A DNA stretch of 64,000 bases from Hysterium pulicare CBS 123377 (Eukaryota > Ascomycota > Dothideomycetes > Hysteriales > Hysteriaceae): contig AJFK01000163.1 of assembly GCA_000467715.1 (NCBI GenBank), positions 1 to 64,000 on the forward strand, in the 5' to 3' direction. The notes below the pieces were generated by a model. That model saw only the letters and a program-made list of their open reading frames with translations, did no database searches and was not told the DNA's origin. A program made the translations under genes and the position numbers. Below are positions 50,768 through 61,897 of this stretch, piece after piece (position 1 is the first letter of the stretch; each line of letters starts with the position of its first letter).

Positions 50768-51685
50768 ATGCCGCCACCAGTCCCAAAATACTTCCAGCAA
50801 GCCATGTCTCCAGTCCCTCCCGCTTCACAGTCGACGTCATCTCCTACCCCAAAACCGAATCGCAAACCCCTTCTCCGCCTCGAACTTCGTGACCTCTCGC
50901 AACCTGGTGCTCGGGCATTTCTCAGACTGCTCTCAGCGTCTACTGCTCTCGAAGAAGCCGTTGATGGCGTGTTGTATTGGCTATACCAGGACCTCCCTCT
51001 ACACAGCATACCTCCGACGCGGTCAATAACCTTGGTACTTAGGTCTATGCCGGGCGTAGCATACACTACTGGCAGAGATATCGATGATGACCACAAAGAG
51101 ATACATTTCTCGACCGACTACATAGCAGGAATCCCGGAAAGTCGTCAGAAAGAAGAGATGCTTGGGGTTATCAGGCATGAGATGGTGCATTGCTGGCAAT
51201 GGAATGGTCTTGGATCAGCGCCTGGAGGCCTGATTGAGGGCATTGCTGATTGGGTCCGCTTGAGGTCTGATTTTGTACCGCCACATTGGAAGAAAGAGAG
51301 TGACGGGGATTGGGACGCTGGATATCAACATACAGGGTACTTTCTGGATTATCTGGAGCAGAAGTTCGGAATTGGCAGCGTGAGAAAAATTAATGAGGCT
51401 CTAAGAGAGCAGAAGTATGAAGAGGAGGCATTCTGGCCAGGCTTGTTTCAGGACAAAGTGGGAGCATTATGGAAACAATATGGTGAACAGATGGCTGGAA
51501 CGCAGGGGACCGAGAGTAAGAAGGACAGTTCCGAAAAAGAAGAGAAGAAAAGTGAGCAGAAAGAAGAAGAAATGACCGAGGAACAGGACGGCCCCAAGGA
51601 TCAAACCGAACACAACGATGAACCCCAGAGAAGAATCACGAAGAGTGGTGGGAAGATTCATATCCCGAGAAGAGATCGTTCCTAA
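50768..51685 (+). CDS. BSP-family (plant basic secretory protein-like) metalloprotease domain protein
   Basis: Single exon, 305 aa. The central domain (about 40-240) belongs to the basic secretory protein family: the zinc-site motif HEMVHCWQWNG (first His near residue 137) is followed by GGLIEGIADWVRLR, giving the HExxH plus EGxADxVR pattern of the family, which is also found in fungi. No signal peptide is visible: the N-terminus (PPPVPKYFQQAMSPVPP) is polar and proline-rich, so a cytosolic or unusual location is likely. The last 60 residues form an acidic/basic charged tail (KKDSSEKEEKKSEQKEEE) ending in RRDRS. Proteolytic activity of the family is not firmly established; it is inferred from the intact zinc motif. 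Confidence 0.85.
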   Translation: MPPPVPKYFQQAMSPVPPASQSTSSPTPKPNRKPLLRLELRDLSQPGARAFLRLLSASTALEEAVDGVLYWLYQDLPLHSIPPTRSITLVLRSMPGVAYTTGRDIDDDHKEIHFSTDYIAGIPESRQKEEMLGVIRHEMVHCWQWNGLGSAPGGLIEGIADWVRLRSDFVPPHWKKESDGDWDAGYQHTGYFLDYLEQKFGIGSVRKINEALREQKYEEEAFWPGLFQDKVGALWKQYGEQMAGTQGTESKKDSSEKEEKKSEQKEEEMTEEQDGPKDQTEHNDEPQRRITKSGGKIHIPRRDRS

Positions 51686-53232
51686 AGTGACCAAACCTCT
51701 TTTCCAACGGTGATAATGTGGTTCCCCTCTGCGTTATCGACCACCGTCCATGCGGAACATAGGACGGGTCGCTCTGCTCCACTTCACTCAGCACGGTTAT
51801 ACGAATCCTAGATAACGCCATAAGCTTTCTGACAACGGGGACCATTGGGTCCTCTTCAATGGATTATATTCCTCCAGGGTCCTGGGTATGTCAATACGAT
51901 CCTTCCCATCCTGGGCCCCTGCACTCTCGGTCACAATTGTCACATGGACGTGTGGATACTCTCACCGATGTGAGCCGGCCTATCCGCGCAGACAGGCAGT
52001 TCAATCCATAATATAACATGCTCTTCTGCCTCGCTCCTATCTGATGTCAGATGATACGATGCTATCTAGGTGGCAATGTCGAACTTTGGTGAAACCGGTG
52101 AAGCAAGGCCATTTGCAGCAGCCGAACAGCCCAAGAGTAACTACGCCGCTTGGTTATTTGTAATGAAAGTGTGAGCATTATCTGTTCTCTGAGGAGTTCG
52201 ACGGGGCCGTCCTAAGGAGATGCATGATATACATGCCTGCGAATCCTCCCGCAAATGATAGTAAGTATGAGGTGGCTCTTATGGTTAAGGTCACGCTGAT
52301 CAGCAGCTTGTTGCCTCGCGGAAGAGTGAAGTATCCCCTCTATCGGGCTCGACCGATGGCGGCTGCCATCCAAAGTTCGGTCTCCGATTGCTTGATGCTT
52401 ACCTGAGACCAGTAGAACACTCCCTGAGTCTTTAACATCCTTTATACCCCCATGATCGTCGATGCCCATACGCCAAGCCTTGCTGGCTTCTCTAAGCTTC
52501 AACACGTTGATGTTCCACTAAGCTTATTACATAGGGAGCCCCACGTAATCCCTCAAAATGTATCATAATGGGTGCAGCAAGATCTGCACTTGTGCAGTAG
52601 ACAATCTAGAAAGGTATGCTAGAAGCTAGTTCGCAAGGCTTGGAGAGTTGTCAATATGCGAACAGCAATAGAAACTCATAGATCTCAACTGCTGACAAAC
52701 AACCACCAGGCAGTCTCGAAAGGCGTTCAGGGATTCTCAACAGGCGACACCCACGCTCACTCGCAAAGTTCTGTCTTCGCTAGGTCTGGGCAATATTGCT
52801 CCGCAACCAGACTGAGCCCTGCAATGCTGTATCTGAACAGGCTTCAAAGCTGAAGTTGCCTTACAGAATATCGCCTGGCATAATTGCAAGGAGGAACGGT
52901 CAAGATTTTACATCTTAGCGGGATTCAATTATAGGTCACTAGCGCACACGATATCGAGCGCCTATACCGTGCTCGAGTTGACATGAAGCCATGTAGTAAT
53001 CTACGCTACTACGACAGCATTTCGACCTTCTTCTCTTACTTTCGCCAAATCATTCGCACCCGCAGTGTGGGCGAGCTTAAAGATTGTAGACACAGCTTTG
53101 AATGGATATGCAACGTATCGATACGAATAAGAGCGAATGGAAAGAACGCTAGCAGCTGCATTTCGGGCCAAAACCTAAGACAATACAATATCATACTTAA
53201 CACCGTTCCTATGATGCAGAAAAGTCCAGTCG
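51686..53232. other. Intergenic with a gene relic
   Basis: No complete gene supported. The minus strand from 52178 to 52438 holds a coding-like relic (listed separately). The remainder shows only chance frames. Confidence 0.45.
52178..52438 (-). pseudogene. Coding-like relic, end of a membrane protein
   Basis: An ATG (52436-52438) opens a frame of 87 codons that reads like a natural protein: VFYWSQVSIKQSETELWMAA, then, after one in-frame TAG at 52340-52342, GYFTLPRGNKLLISVTLTI and a hydrophobic stretch YLLSFAGGFAGMYIMHLL before a normal stop at 52178. The same frame remains protein-like on both sides of the TAG, which suggests a decayed gene. Alternatively the segment from GTAAGC (after WSQ) to the TAG acceptor could be a 66 bp intron, but it has no branch-like site and reads as coding. 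No family recognised. Confidence 0.4.
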
Positions 53233-54709
53233 TTAATCCCGTTCCGCTCGAAATGATGTTCCATGCTCCATCGCAATCCTCATCAGATCTGTCATTGTTC
53301 CGAAATTGGGTTTGTTGACTGTAAAGGTGACTTTAACAGCATTTGGGTTTTCCATGCCTTCAGCATACCCACTATTGTCCATGGAGAGATCGTGCATTTC
53401 TGGATCCATGGGGAATGTTGAAGTATAAGTGGAGGCGTTCATACTTGGTGATGGAGACAATGTTGAAGGAAGCACACCGAAGAATCCATCCCCAGTTCTC
53501 AAGAACTCGTCGGAAGTTTCTCCACGCATAGACGAAGCACAATCTGTAGGATATGACACTGGTGGAATATTGGGCTCAACCCATTGCGGCCAATAGCCCG
53601 AGGGCGGTATGCTTGATCTTGGCGGATGTTGCAGGTTTACCGGCGGATATTGTTGGGCACAGAACTCAGGAATATCTAATGGACCATTGGGAGGCCAGAT
53701 CATTGGTGGATCTTCTCCAGGCCAGTGACTTGCGGCTCCTGGAGTTGAGATGTGAGGTGATCCTTCTGAGCTGATGTACATTCCAGATTCATCTTCAGAA
53801 GGCACGTCGCTATTGGACATGCTGTCACCGTTCATTTCTGTTTGCTGTGTAGTATTTCTGACTCCATTATATGGTGGCCTGTAGCGGATTTGAACATCGG
53901 GTCTCGTCAAATCAATTCCTTGGTTTTGATATCTCCGGAGCAGAACAGTGTATCTGTAAGTCGCATTAAGGCTTAAGCTATAGTGTTTCTTTTATAATGT
54001 AGAATAAGTACTAACCTGTTCTTGATACAGTTCTTCGATCTGCCCGGGAAATGTGCGTGTTGAATATCCTTCCAATGTCGTCCGTTTTGTTGAACCGCTT
54101 GAATTAGGATGTGATCCTACTCAACTCTGGTTAGCGGACCTTTACTACATGAATGGGTCTCCCTGTTTCAAAGTGAGGTAGCTTACCTCGTCGTCTCTCC
54201 ATTCGCTACGGTCAAGCTCAGGATCAAGGGATTGCTGCCAACGCTTCGCGCATTCTAAGGCTGTAAGCTCGTGGTACTCATTGCGGATTGCGACTTCAAC
54301 ATACGATCTGCACTACGCGAACCCACTATATCAGCTACGAGCGTCCACCTGCTCGTGTCGATTAGTGCAAGTCCGATGTCTTGATAGACGAAACGCTTTA
54401 CCGTTGCCCGAAGCTGTGGACACCTCTTGACAGCAGAGCATCTTCAGATGCGGCCCACACTCCTTTCTTCAATCCACCGGCTACGGAATTATGCCATCGC
54501 TTTCGACAATCTTTGTTCGTTCGACCGGGAAGTTTAGACGCAATGCGACACCAGTCTTTGACTTCTCCTTCGATCACTACACTCGACATGTTAGCATTTT
54601 ATCTTGTAGAGGCCCAATGAAATAGGTGTTGTGGCGTACTTTGAGCCGTGACTTCTGCTCGAAGCTTGTGATCTTCCATAAGAGTCCATTTTCTCGGTTG
54701 CCGGGCCAT
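53233..54709 (-). CDS. Three-repeat Myb-like DNA-binding protein
   Basis: Six exons: 54640-54709, 54402-54576, 54305-54348, 54187-54254, 54016-54116, 53233-53953; 392 aa, phases consistent. Three Myb/SANT repeats lie in the first 165 residues, each with spaced tryptophans: RKWTLMEDHKLR...DWCRIASKLPGRTNKDCRKRW; KKGVWAASEDALLSRG...RWTLVADIVGSRSADQCAKRW; SEWRDDEDHILIQAV...HWKDIQHAHFPGRSKNCIKNRY. The tripartite arrangement is like that of c-Myb and several fungal Myb regulators. The C-terminus is serine/proline-rich and acidic without further domains, suggesting an activation region. Most introns fall inside the repeats; repeat 2 exists only after splicing. Nuclear regulator by inference; targets unknown. 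Confidence 0.87.
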
Positions 54710-56606
54710 TGGATGCGTTACTGTAACAGCGGGTTGAGGCTCACTGAGTTTGTTAACAGTTGGTGAAAGGCCTTAATAAGAGCCTGGTCGGGAACCGTAG
54801 ATATATCCAGATGACTCGATGTCGTATGCACCAAGAGACCAGGCACCAATAACTGCACGAAAGAGACTCAATGGATGCTCATGTTGCTACAACACCTCAG
54901 CCAGGCTGACCAACTCGACCAAGAGCGTTCAAGTGCCTCGTTTCTTAATAATGCGTCAAAGCGGCACAGCCTGATCCGCGGCTGCATGATCCTATGGGGG
55001 CTCTCAGCACATTCATTTACTGCACTTGTACTACTCACATACCCTATGTTCCCTGCAGCCTCAGATAGGGCTGCATCTGCATGATCTCGGATAGGCTTGC
55101 TCACCGCTCTAATAAGCTTATTGAATACCGGCTATCCTGTACTCGTTGAAATGTGACGAGTGAATTCCACTAGCTCTAACGGTTTTCGAGGGTACAGCAG
55201 TGTAACAAAACTTTGAGAGAGCCGGTCAATCCGACCCGAAGGTTTCACAAGAGCATGACTTGCTTATTCCGACCGCCACAACTATGATTCAGTTCTCTGT
55301 TTGCCTTAGCCAAGACCGGAAAGTCTCGCGGCCCTATGGAGCACTTCGTACCCTGGAATTCAGCCACTCCTTCGACCCACTAACCTGTTTGACATGGTCA
55401 ACAATGATTGGGTCCCAGACGCAATGGATCTGCATAGTACAGCACAAGTAAGCAGTATCTCTTCAACGTGCTAGCGTCCGCAATTCCTAGGCACTTTCTG
55501 CACGATCCCCTTGTCTGTTCAACTCTCAATTGCTTGGACAATCAGTCTTGATGGGACGTTCAAAAGCAAAGCCGCTATATTGAACCTATGTCCCATCAGA
55601 TGACCACTACTCTGCAGCACAACCTTTACTGGGTGTGGTATCAACAATGGGTGCAACAACCAAGCGTTTCGGCGGAATCCAGAAGTATCGGTGAAATGGG
55701 ATGCAGGCAGCAAGGCATCTGCTCAGCTGGACCATAGGGCTGATGCCCTACCGGCTCAAATCCAATCTATTGCCGCAGATGTATGGTTGTGCCACTTGCA
55801 CCCACCGCAACTCCCGCATATATGCTGTGTAACAGCACAAGAGGCGGGCTGTTTGAGTACCACAATACAGGTCACTATTAGTGCTTTTTATGAACATCCC
55901 ACAGCCCGTTCTCCACGTCAGCGACAAGCCCTAGGGATTTTCATTTTACTGGCGGGTTCGTCTACCCAACATGTTGGGTGAAAAGCCAAAGGATGCCGCC
56001 AGGCTCGCATATTGCATGATCGGAGCTCTTGCTTGGCTCCACGGAAAATTCTTCCTATACTTCTAGAAGGACGGTTTTGGGGGCGAAACAATGGAACAAT
56101 GTCCGGATTCGAAACAGAACCCACTATCCAACAAGGTCCTTATCCTGCTATGTACAAATCACAACACTTCACTCTTGGATGGCGTGGCCTTGTCTCAGTC
56201 TCAGTCAAGCTTCAAAGTCCTTCACAGTCCCGGCAGTTTGGGAAGCCAGCGCTTTAATATATTCAGATGGTCTAACCGTCAGCCAATTACCCCACGAACG
56301 ATCGACCAAAGCAGTTGCTTACATACATCCCTGGCCGAAGGCTAAATGCCGTCAAGCCAATAGCGTGCGGGTCGGCCCGAGGGTCGTTGAAGGTTTGCCG
56401 TTTCAACGTCCATATCCAACTCTCTTGCGGGTTGAAACTGCACCAACACCTGGCACTTTGCTGACCTCTTGCATTCATATCCGCGTTTCTCTCTTCCGCA
56501 AATTATCACCTCCTTCATATCAAGCGTCCGATCATAGCCTTCCACCAGGATCATCTCGACTCTTATTTTGCAGAGCTTACATCTTCCCAGGAAACCCCCA
56601 GCCGTC

Positions 56607-56636
56607 GCCAGCCAGCCAGCCAGCCAGCCAGCCAGC
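56607..56636. repeat. Microsatellite (GCCA)7
   Basis: Seven perfect copies of the tetranucleotide GCCA plus a trailing GC, in otherwise non-coding sequence. Confidence 0.9.
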
Positions 56637-57231
56637 ATTTGCGCCGTTCTCGGTTGCGGGAAGATGGGGCTATGGCAAGACCCAACGGCTTTCTGGTGCC
56701 TGACAATAAGGCTGCATGCCCTCCTTGTTCATAATCAGTTCCGATAAGGCAGACTCGTCTTTTAAGTTCTTATCCTGGTATCGTGTTGGCCTTCAGAATC
56801 GGACCCGAGAGCGTTGCTCCGCGTGGAGTTACTAGAAAGCTACGGTTCGCAAAAAACTTGGCAGAAAAAGAAATTGCCATGCTGAATGTGGAGAGCTACC
56901 GGAGAGCCCTTGCGCAATACTACGGAGGTTTATAGTACATACCAAATGCAAGCGACGATAGTCAGCTTCTGAGGTTACCAAAAGTAGGTCGGTAAATTTC
57001 CTATTCGGTAAATTTCCTAATTAATCTTCATAACTAAACGCGACAGCCTTTAGCTATCTCGCGTCTTGTCTATATCATTTTAATCTCGTCTGCATATGCA
57101 ATACAAAGAGAAGCCCAACACTACACACCTAATACAAAACTCCCAACTTCTCCAACCCACAATTTTTATCGGCAAATCAACAAACCCCGCAACAGGCCCC
57201 GCAACTAACCTCCGGACGAAGGCCCTCGGAC

Positions 57232-57264
57232 GCCACGCAAGGCTTCTAGCCAGTCTTGCGTGGC
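57232..57264. repeat. Perfect 10-bp inverted repeat (hairpin)
   Basis: GCCACGCAAG at 57232-57241 is followed, after a 13-base loop, by its exact reverse complement CTTGCGTGGC at 57255-57264. No T-run follows, and no RNA gene family was recognised. Confidence 0.6.
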
Positions 57265-58529
57265 TGGCTGAAGGGCGGTAAGATCGACTAGCCGTGTGCA
57301 TAACACTATGCTGGAATGCGCGGCTCTTACGCTCGGGCTTCAAGGAAACACTATGCCTGAGCCTCGAGCAGCTCTGACATCCGCGCTTCGACTAGGCCTA
57401 CGTCCCGAGTTGACTTTGCTTGCTTTATCCCGGCGAGGCGTTTAGACCAGGGTCTAAGCCGTGTGATTGCTTGCCCTTGTTTAAGGACAGTGCTTGCTGT
57501 GTATGACAACCGAGCCGAGCGAGCGAATGGAAGGCTTTTCTCGCCCGACTCCGATGGTTACGCTATCCGACCCTCCGCGAACGGATGCCAGGGATTCCGA
57601 GCTTTGCCGATAAATTGTAAATACCGTGTTTTCTCCGTAGTAGACTTGGTATTGGGTTGGTGAGGGTGTGGTAGAGATCCACTTGATCCATATCCGAGCT
57701 GGATCATGTCGGTGAGGGTGAGCATTTGCCTTCTTTCTTGTGGGATGGAGATAAGGTGGGCTTCGTTTGAGAGAAAGGTATGACTTCACCGGCGCGTTTG
57801 GAAGGAACGTGAGAAGATGATGGATAATGTGTTTCGGTTAGCGAACTGATACATTCGTGTTGCTTTCTATTGCCAGCTATCCCTTCAGGATAAAGGTAAC
57901 TTTCCATCCATTCTGGAATGGAAGACAGCTTGAGGGAGACTACGAATAAAGTTAGAGATGAATCCATAATAGTAGTTCTGTCTTAGTCAGGCTAGTTTGG
58001 TACAGTGCAAAGCCCTTTAACTTCCTGGTCTTTATAACTATTGAACGGTATACCTCCTGTTCAGAGACCGCGGACCTATTTCCGCTCATTCCCTGCATTC
58101 ACCCTCGCCAACAATGCTAAATGAATGCCCTCGAACCACGCTAAAACGCGCTATGACCAACCAAACCTTGCACCTCGAATTATCGCACTTGGGCCTCCGA
58201 AATCAACACTTTTTGCAATGTTACCGAATTAGGAAGGTCTTGGCGCAATCCATCCCTAAGCCAAAAATCGAGCATCCAGAGCCTGAGTGAGACATTGGAA
58301 GCCTAGGAAGCTCTGCTGTACAACAGCGTATGCTAACTCGGCATTTTGCTGAGCTCGGAGACAGACTTCATCTCTTTAATGCCGCTGGAAGTAAACACGC
58401 AACGATCGAGGCGTCTTAATCGATGCAGTAGACTTCCGCAAGTTCTAATGAGATACGACTAATCATCGCTCTCCTCGTGGAATCTCTTGGTCTTCTTGAG
58501 CAGGGATAATGTTCTATGCATGGTCGCGA

Positions 58530-59378
58530 TCATTCTCCCGCTTGTTTCAATGCTGTGATCGCTGAAGCTCTTCTCGAACCCGTGGACGATGAGCTAGACC
58601 CACTACTTCTCTTCCTCTCATGATACATAGTCTTTCCGGTTGGATCAGAAGCAGTGCTGAATCGATTCTGCGATAGTGAAGGGAAATATTCTTCCGGACT
58701 AGGAGCATCGCTATTCCCCACCGGCGTCCGGACTCGACTCTGCACGGGACTCATACGCATAGATTCGGGACTCCAAGACCAACGCTGACTTCCTCCGGTC
58801 AATGATCTCTTATGATGTTTTTGCCGCGCCGGCAACACAGCGGGGAGCTCGAGCCGTGAGTTCATGCCTATCCATATAGCCTCCTCATTCTCTTCGCCAG
58901 GCACTCTCCATCCACCAACACCTTCATAATCCCTAGTCGATTCTCCATTTCCGATCAACGAGGCAAAGCTGCCGCTATTATTCGGAGATTTGTACGGAAC
59001 GGCGGTATCTTGAGAGGATGTAGTGCTTGCCACGCTACTTCGTCGATGTCTGGAATTGGGAGGAGTTGTTCGTTGCGGAGATGGGGATGCCGTGGGGGGC
59101 TTAGTAGAGGGGGATGATGTTTTTACGAAGAGCCAGCTGTGTATGAGGGCGACTCCGAGCTCGAAGTAGACGATGGAGACGCGGACGAGTAGTGTGCTGA
59201 TTGCGACGTAGGTCGTGACCGCGGCGAAGATGGCTAGTGGTAGAGAGACTATGAGAAGGAGTGGAGGACCAAGAAGGTACAGAGGGTTCAGCATCTTGCT
59301 GATGCGTGGAGTAGAGTTTTGCATGACCAAAGTGTAGAGGTCATGAGGGGAAAATATTGAAGGAGGGATATCTGACAT
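58530..59378 (-). CDS. Small membrane protein with disordered C-terminus, unrecognised
   Basis: Single exon, 282 aa. Two hydrophobic stretches near residues 31-58 (LYLLGPPLLLIVSLPLAIFA and onward) and 60-85 (AISTLLVRVSIVYFELGVAL) suggest a hairpin membrane anchor. The remaining 190 residues are serine/proline-rich and basic (RRSSVASTTSSQ, HKRSLTGGSQRWSWS), with likely phosphorylation clusters and one conserved-looking segment (GVGGWRVPGEENEEAIW). I cannot name the family. Divergent from the lysine-rich gene at 59947. Confidence 0.72.
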   Translation of the reverse strand: MSDIPPSIFSPHDLYTLVMQNSTPRISKMLNPLYLLGPPLLLIVSLPLAIFAAVTTYVAISTLLVRVSIVYFELGVALIHSWLFVKTSSPSTKPPTASPSPQRTTPPNSRHRRSSVASTTSSQDTAVPYKSPNNSGSFASLIGNGESTRDYEGVGGWRVPGEENEEAIWIGMNSRLELPAVLPARQKHHKRSLTGGSQRWSWSPESMRMSPVQSRVRTPVGNSDAPSPEEYFPSLSQNRFSTASDPTGKTMYHERKRSSGSSSSSTGSRRASAITALKQAGE

Positions 59379-59946
59379 GTGAATGTTCGAGGGGATGCCA
59401 AGACCCCGAAAGTCTTGAAACTACTGCGACCTCTGCACCTTCATTGCTATCACAAAACCTCATATTTACCATCTTAATGAACGTTTAGAAGGACAAGCAT
59501 TATAGTAACAAAGGCGACACCCTCACAAAATACGCGTCGCGTTAGACTTATCACTCAACCTTCAGAATAGCATCTTGACTTTCACACAAGATTGTCATGC
59601 CTGGATCGGCCAATCCAGCCGTGTCTCTCAGCCATGAGTAGAATTGTTCATTACATCCTTTCACGTAGGGCTATTCAGCCACCTGGCGCCCTGGTGTCTT
59701 TGTTGATAGGCGTAGGTGCGGACCAATCATTCAACATATCTCAGATCGTCTTTGTTGAAGTCTTTGATCTTTTCATCTGAGGGTTTGTTGTTTCATCTTT
59801 CATTGAAACTCAACTATATGCCAATCCCTAAATCTTAAAGAGAAACTTGGGACCGCATCTCTTGCACCGAAGCCCATTTCCCACTTCCTGTCACCACCTT
59901 CCATCAAACAAATACGACTTTCGAATACTTTGAAAAAATACTTGCC
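59379..59946. promoter_or_regulatory. Divergent promoter region
   Basis: 568 bp between the start codons of the membrane-protein gene and the lysine-rich protein gene. A short plus-strand frame at 59592-59780 lacks any signature. Confidence 0.4.
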
Positions 59947-60528
59947 ATGGAATACCAGCCCCAAACTACTATGGACACCCCAATGTTTACCAACACTTCC
60001 TTTATTTTTGACGGGGCGCCGATTCCTGGCAACGAGCAAATCGTTCCAAGTATTGAGACATCATACGCTGGCGACATTGCTACCGAGAACCAGAAGCCTC
60101 GCCTGACTCGCGCCGAGAGACGTCGCCTAGCCAAAGAAAAGAAAGCTGCTGCTCCTGCTCCCAAGGAGAACAAGAAGGCGCCCGAGATTGCCAACCAAAT
60201 TGACGACATCATTGAATATCTCGTCAAAGTCCGTAACCAGACCTCTGGCAAAGGTCGAAAGTCGAAACATCCAAAGACTCATACCGATATCTTAGCTCTT
60301 CATGGACGATTGACTAAGAAGTCCCTTGAGCAGCGGATTACCTATCCTTCCAAGCCGGTCTCCAATCTCTCGGCAAAGAAGACCGAAAGGATTGAGAAGC
60401 GAAGAGAACAGCGTGCACAACGCAAGGCAGCCAAGATTGCTCAAGGCAAGATTCATGGTAGCTTTCCTCCTGCCCAGGAGCAGACCCAGCAGCAACCCCT
60501 TCCGGCTTTCGAGATGGACTATGAATAG
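59947..60528 (+). CDS. Small lysine-rich protein, unrecognised
   Basis: Single exon, 193 aa. The middle and C-terminal parts are highly basic (RLTRAERRRLAKEKKAAAP, KTERIEKRREQRAQRKAAK) with predicted long helices; the ends are acidic/glutamine-rich (QEQTQQQPLPAFEMDYE). A short segment IANQIDDIIEYLVKVRNQ looks like an amphipathic helix. Such content suggests nucleic-acid or nucleolar association, but no domain was recognised. Confidence 0.65.
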   Translation: MEYQPQTTMDTPMFTNTSFIFDGAPIPGNEQIVPSIETSYAGDIATENQKPRLTRAERRRLAKEKKAAAPAPKENKKAPEIANQIDDIIEYLVKVRNQTSGKGRKSKHPKTHTDILALHGRLTKKSLEQRITYPSKPVSNLSAKKTERIEKRREQRAQRKAAKIAQGKIHGSFPPAQEQTQQQPLPAFEMDYE

Positions 60529-60910
60529 GTTTGGTATACCTACCGTTACTGCTTCTCGTGGCTTCTTGTCATCAATTCTCACTGTCCTTCTGAATTCTTC
60601 CTCTCATTTGCACCATGGTGCTTGCGTTGTCAAACTACAATGTTTCGCACACTACTTCATCGCTATATACTAGTCTAGAAACTCTATCAATACTGTCTAC
60701 AATGTCCACCAAGCCTCCATTGAAGAGTATATAATGAGTGCGATACTTCCTCTTATGTCGCATCAAACCTTTAGTATCAAGATCTGTGATCTAAATACCA
60801 CTGATAACTGCTGAGGACTCTACACTTAGACCAAAACCTTCAACTGGTCAACTCGCGAATCATCCAGTATTCCTAGCAAACAAAACTACAGGGACAGCAC
60901 GAACACTACT
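60529..60910. other. Intergenic
   Basis: 382 bp between two plus-strand genes; nothing recognised. Confidence 0.45.
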
Positions 60911-61348
60911 ATGGCCGCTTCGAATTCTGATGCCGGGAAATCTCCCTCTCCCCTTATCATTGCTCTCTTCTGCGGTGGGTTGGGAATAATCCTGCTTATC
61001 GGAGTTGTAATCATCCTTTACGGCAAGCGAATCAATAGATACACCAAGCAGGTATGGAAGCACAAAGAAACTCCCAAGCCAGAAGATATTGAAGCGGGAA
61101 CTTCGGCACGACAAGTGGATGGTTTTACCGATATTCCACTGACGGACAATCCACAGGAACCATCTTCAGCGCACAAGAGTACTCATCGCGGCTTCACTTG
61201 GTTCAGGCTGTCTGGCGGCAGCAGCGCTGCCCCGCCTTCTCAAGGCAATGGCAGACCTTCCACCCCGAAAACATCCGTCCTGAACTGGCAATCTCGGCCA
61301 GTAGGTGGACGTCCTGAGGCTTGGTGGAAGTCATTTCATGGAACATGA
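60911..61348 (+). CDS. Small single-pass membrane protein, unrecognised
   Basis: Single exon, 145 aa. A short polar N-terminus is followed by one strong membrane segment at about 14-38 (LIIALFCGGLGIILLIGVVI) and then a basic stop-transfer KRINRYTK, indicating N-out/C-in topology. The C-terminal tail is hydrophilic and ends with WWKSFHGT. No family recognised. The last few codons (about 61311-61348) also lie at the left edge of the local tandem duplication, so a partial copy of this gene end occurs near 62571-62620. Confidence 0.65.
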   Translation: MAASNSDAGKSPSPLIIALFCGGLGIILLIGVVIILYGKRINRYTKQVWKHKETPKPEDIEAGTSARQVDGFTDIPLTDNPQEPSSAHKSTHRGFTWFRLSGGSSAAPPSQGNGRPSTPKTSVLNWQSRPVGGRPEAWWKSFHGT

Positions 61349-61897
61349 CTCCATCGCGAAGGCACTTAGAAATGATAAGCCATCGAGTCTGTCTACCATA
61401 GTCTGCTACTGAAATTCATCTTATTCTTGGCGAATGAAAGCACTTCTTCACCAATATACTCAATTCCCTGAACCTGAAGTGATTCCTCGAAAGTTAGCGT
61501 TTCCATGAATTTTTGACATCCCAAGAAATGTTCCCTTTGGTCCATTCACTTTTTAATTCAGGCCTCGATGTTTTTCATGTATGCACATTCTCTCTTTGCA
61601 TGTCACTGGAGAGACGTATAGTGAATTCGCATTCACCAGCAATGGATCAGATTACATATGATTCACTACGTTTAAAGTAAGTTTCACGCCCCCGTTTCCC
61701 TTCAAAAGTAGTCGGCTAACCTCTTTTCACTGACACACATCCGAAAACCACCTTTCCACATACCGACACTGCATTATAAGAGAAATCAGAAAGCTTACGC
61801 GCACCGTTCTACTTTATAAACACCTTCAATCTTTGCAGCCGCCACCCCTAGCTTATTGGCTAAGTCTAGCGACGCCAACGTCGCAAACAACTCCGTC
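61349..61897. other. Spacer inside duplication unit 1
   Basis: Non-coding spacer between the membrane-protein gene and PPxY paralogue 1. It is alignable to the spacer at about 62605-63133, so it predates the duplication. Confidence 0.55.

Larger units (their letters stand above)
54710..58529. other. Gene-poor region, 3.8 kb
   Basis: Upstream of the Myb gene and downstream of the 58.5 kb membrane-protein gene. No gene supported; the longest frame (56029-56703) has no signature and includes a simple repeat. Listed separately: the GCCA repeat and the hairpin near 57.2 kb. A short direct repeat cggtaaatttccta occurs twice near 56990-57022. Confidence 0.45.

Noticed and set aside
56029-56703. 224-codon open frame on the plus strand
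   Set aside because: Composition is irregular, there is no domain, and its C-terminus is a translated GCCA microsatellite. Treated as chance.
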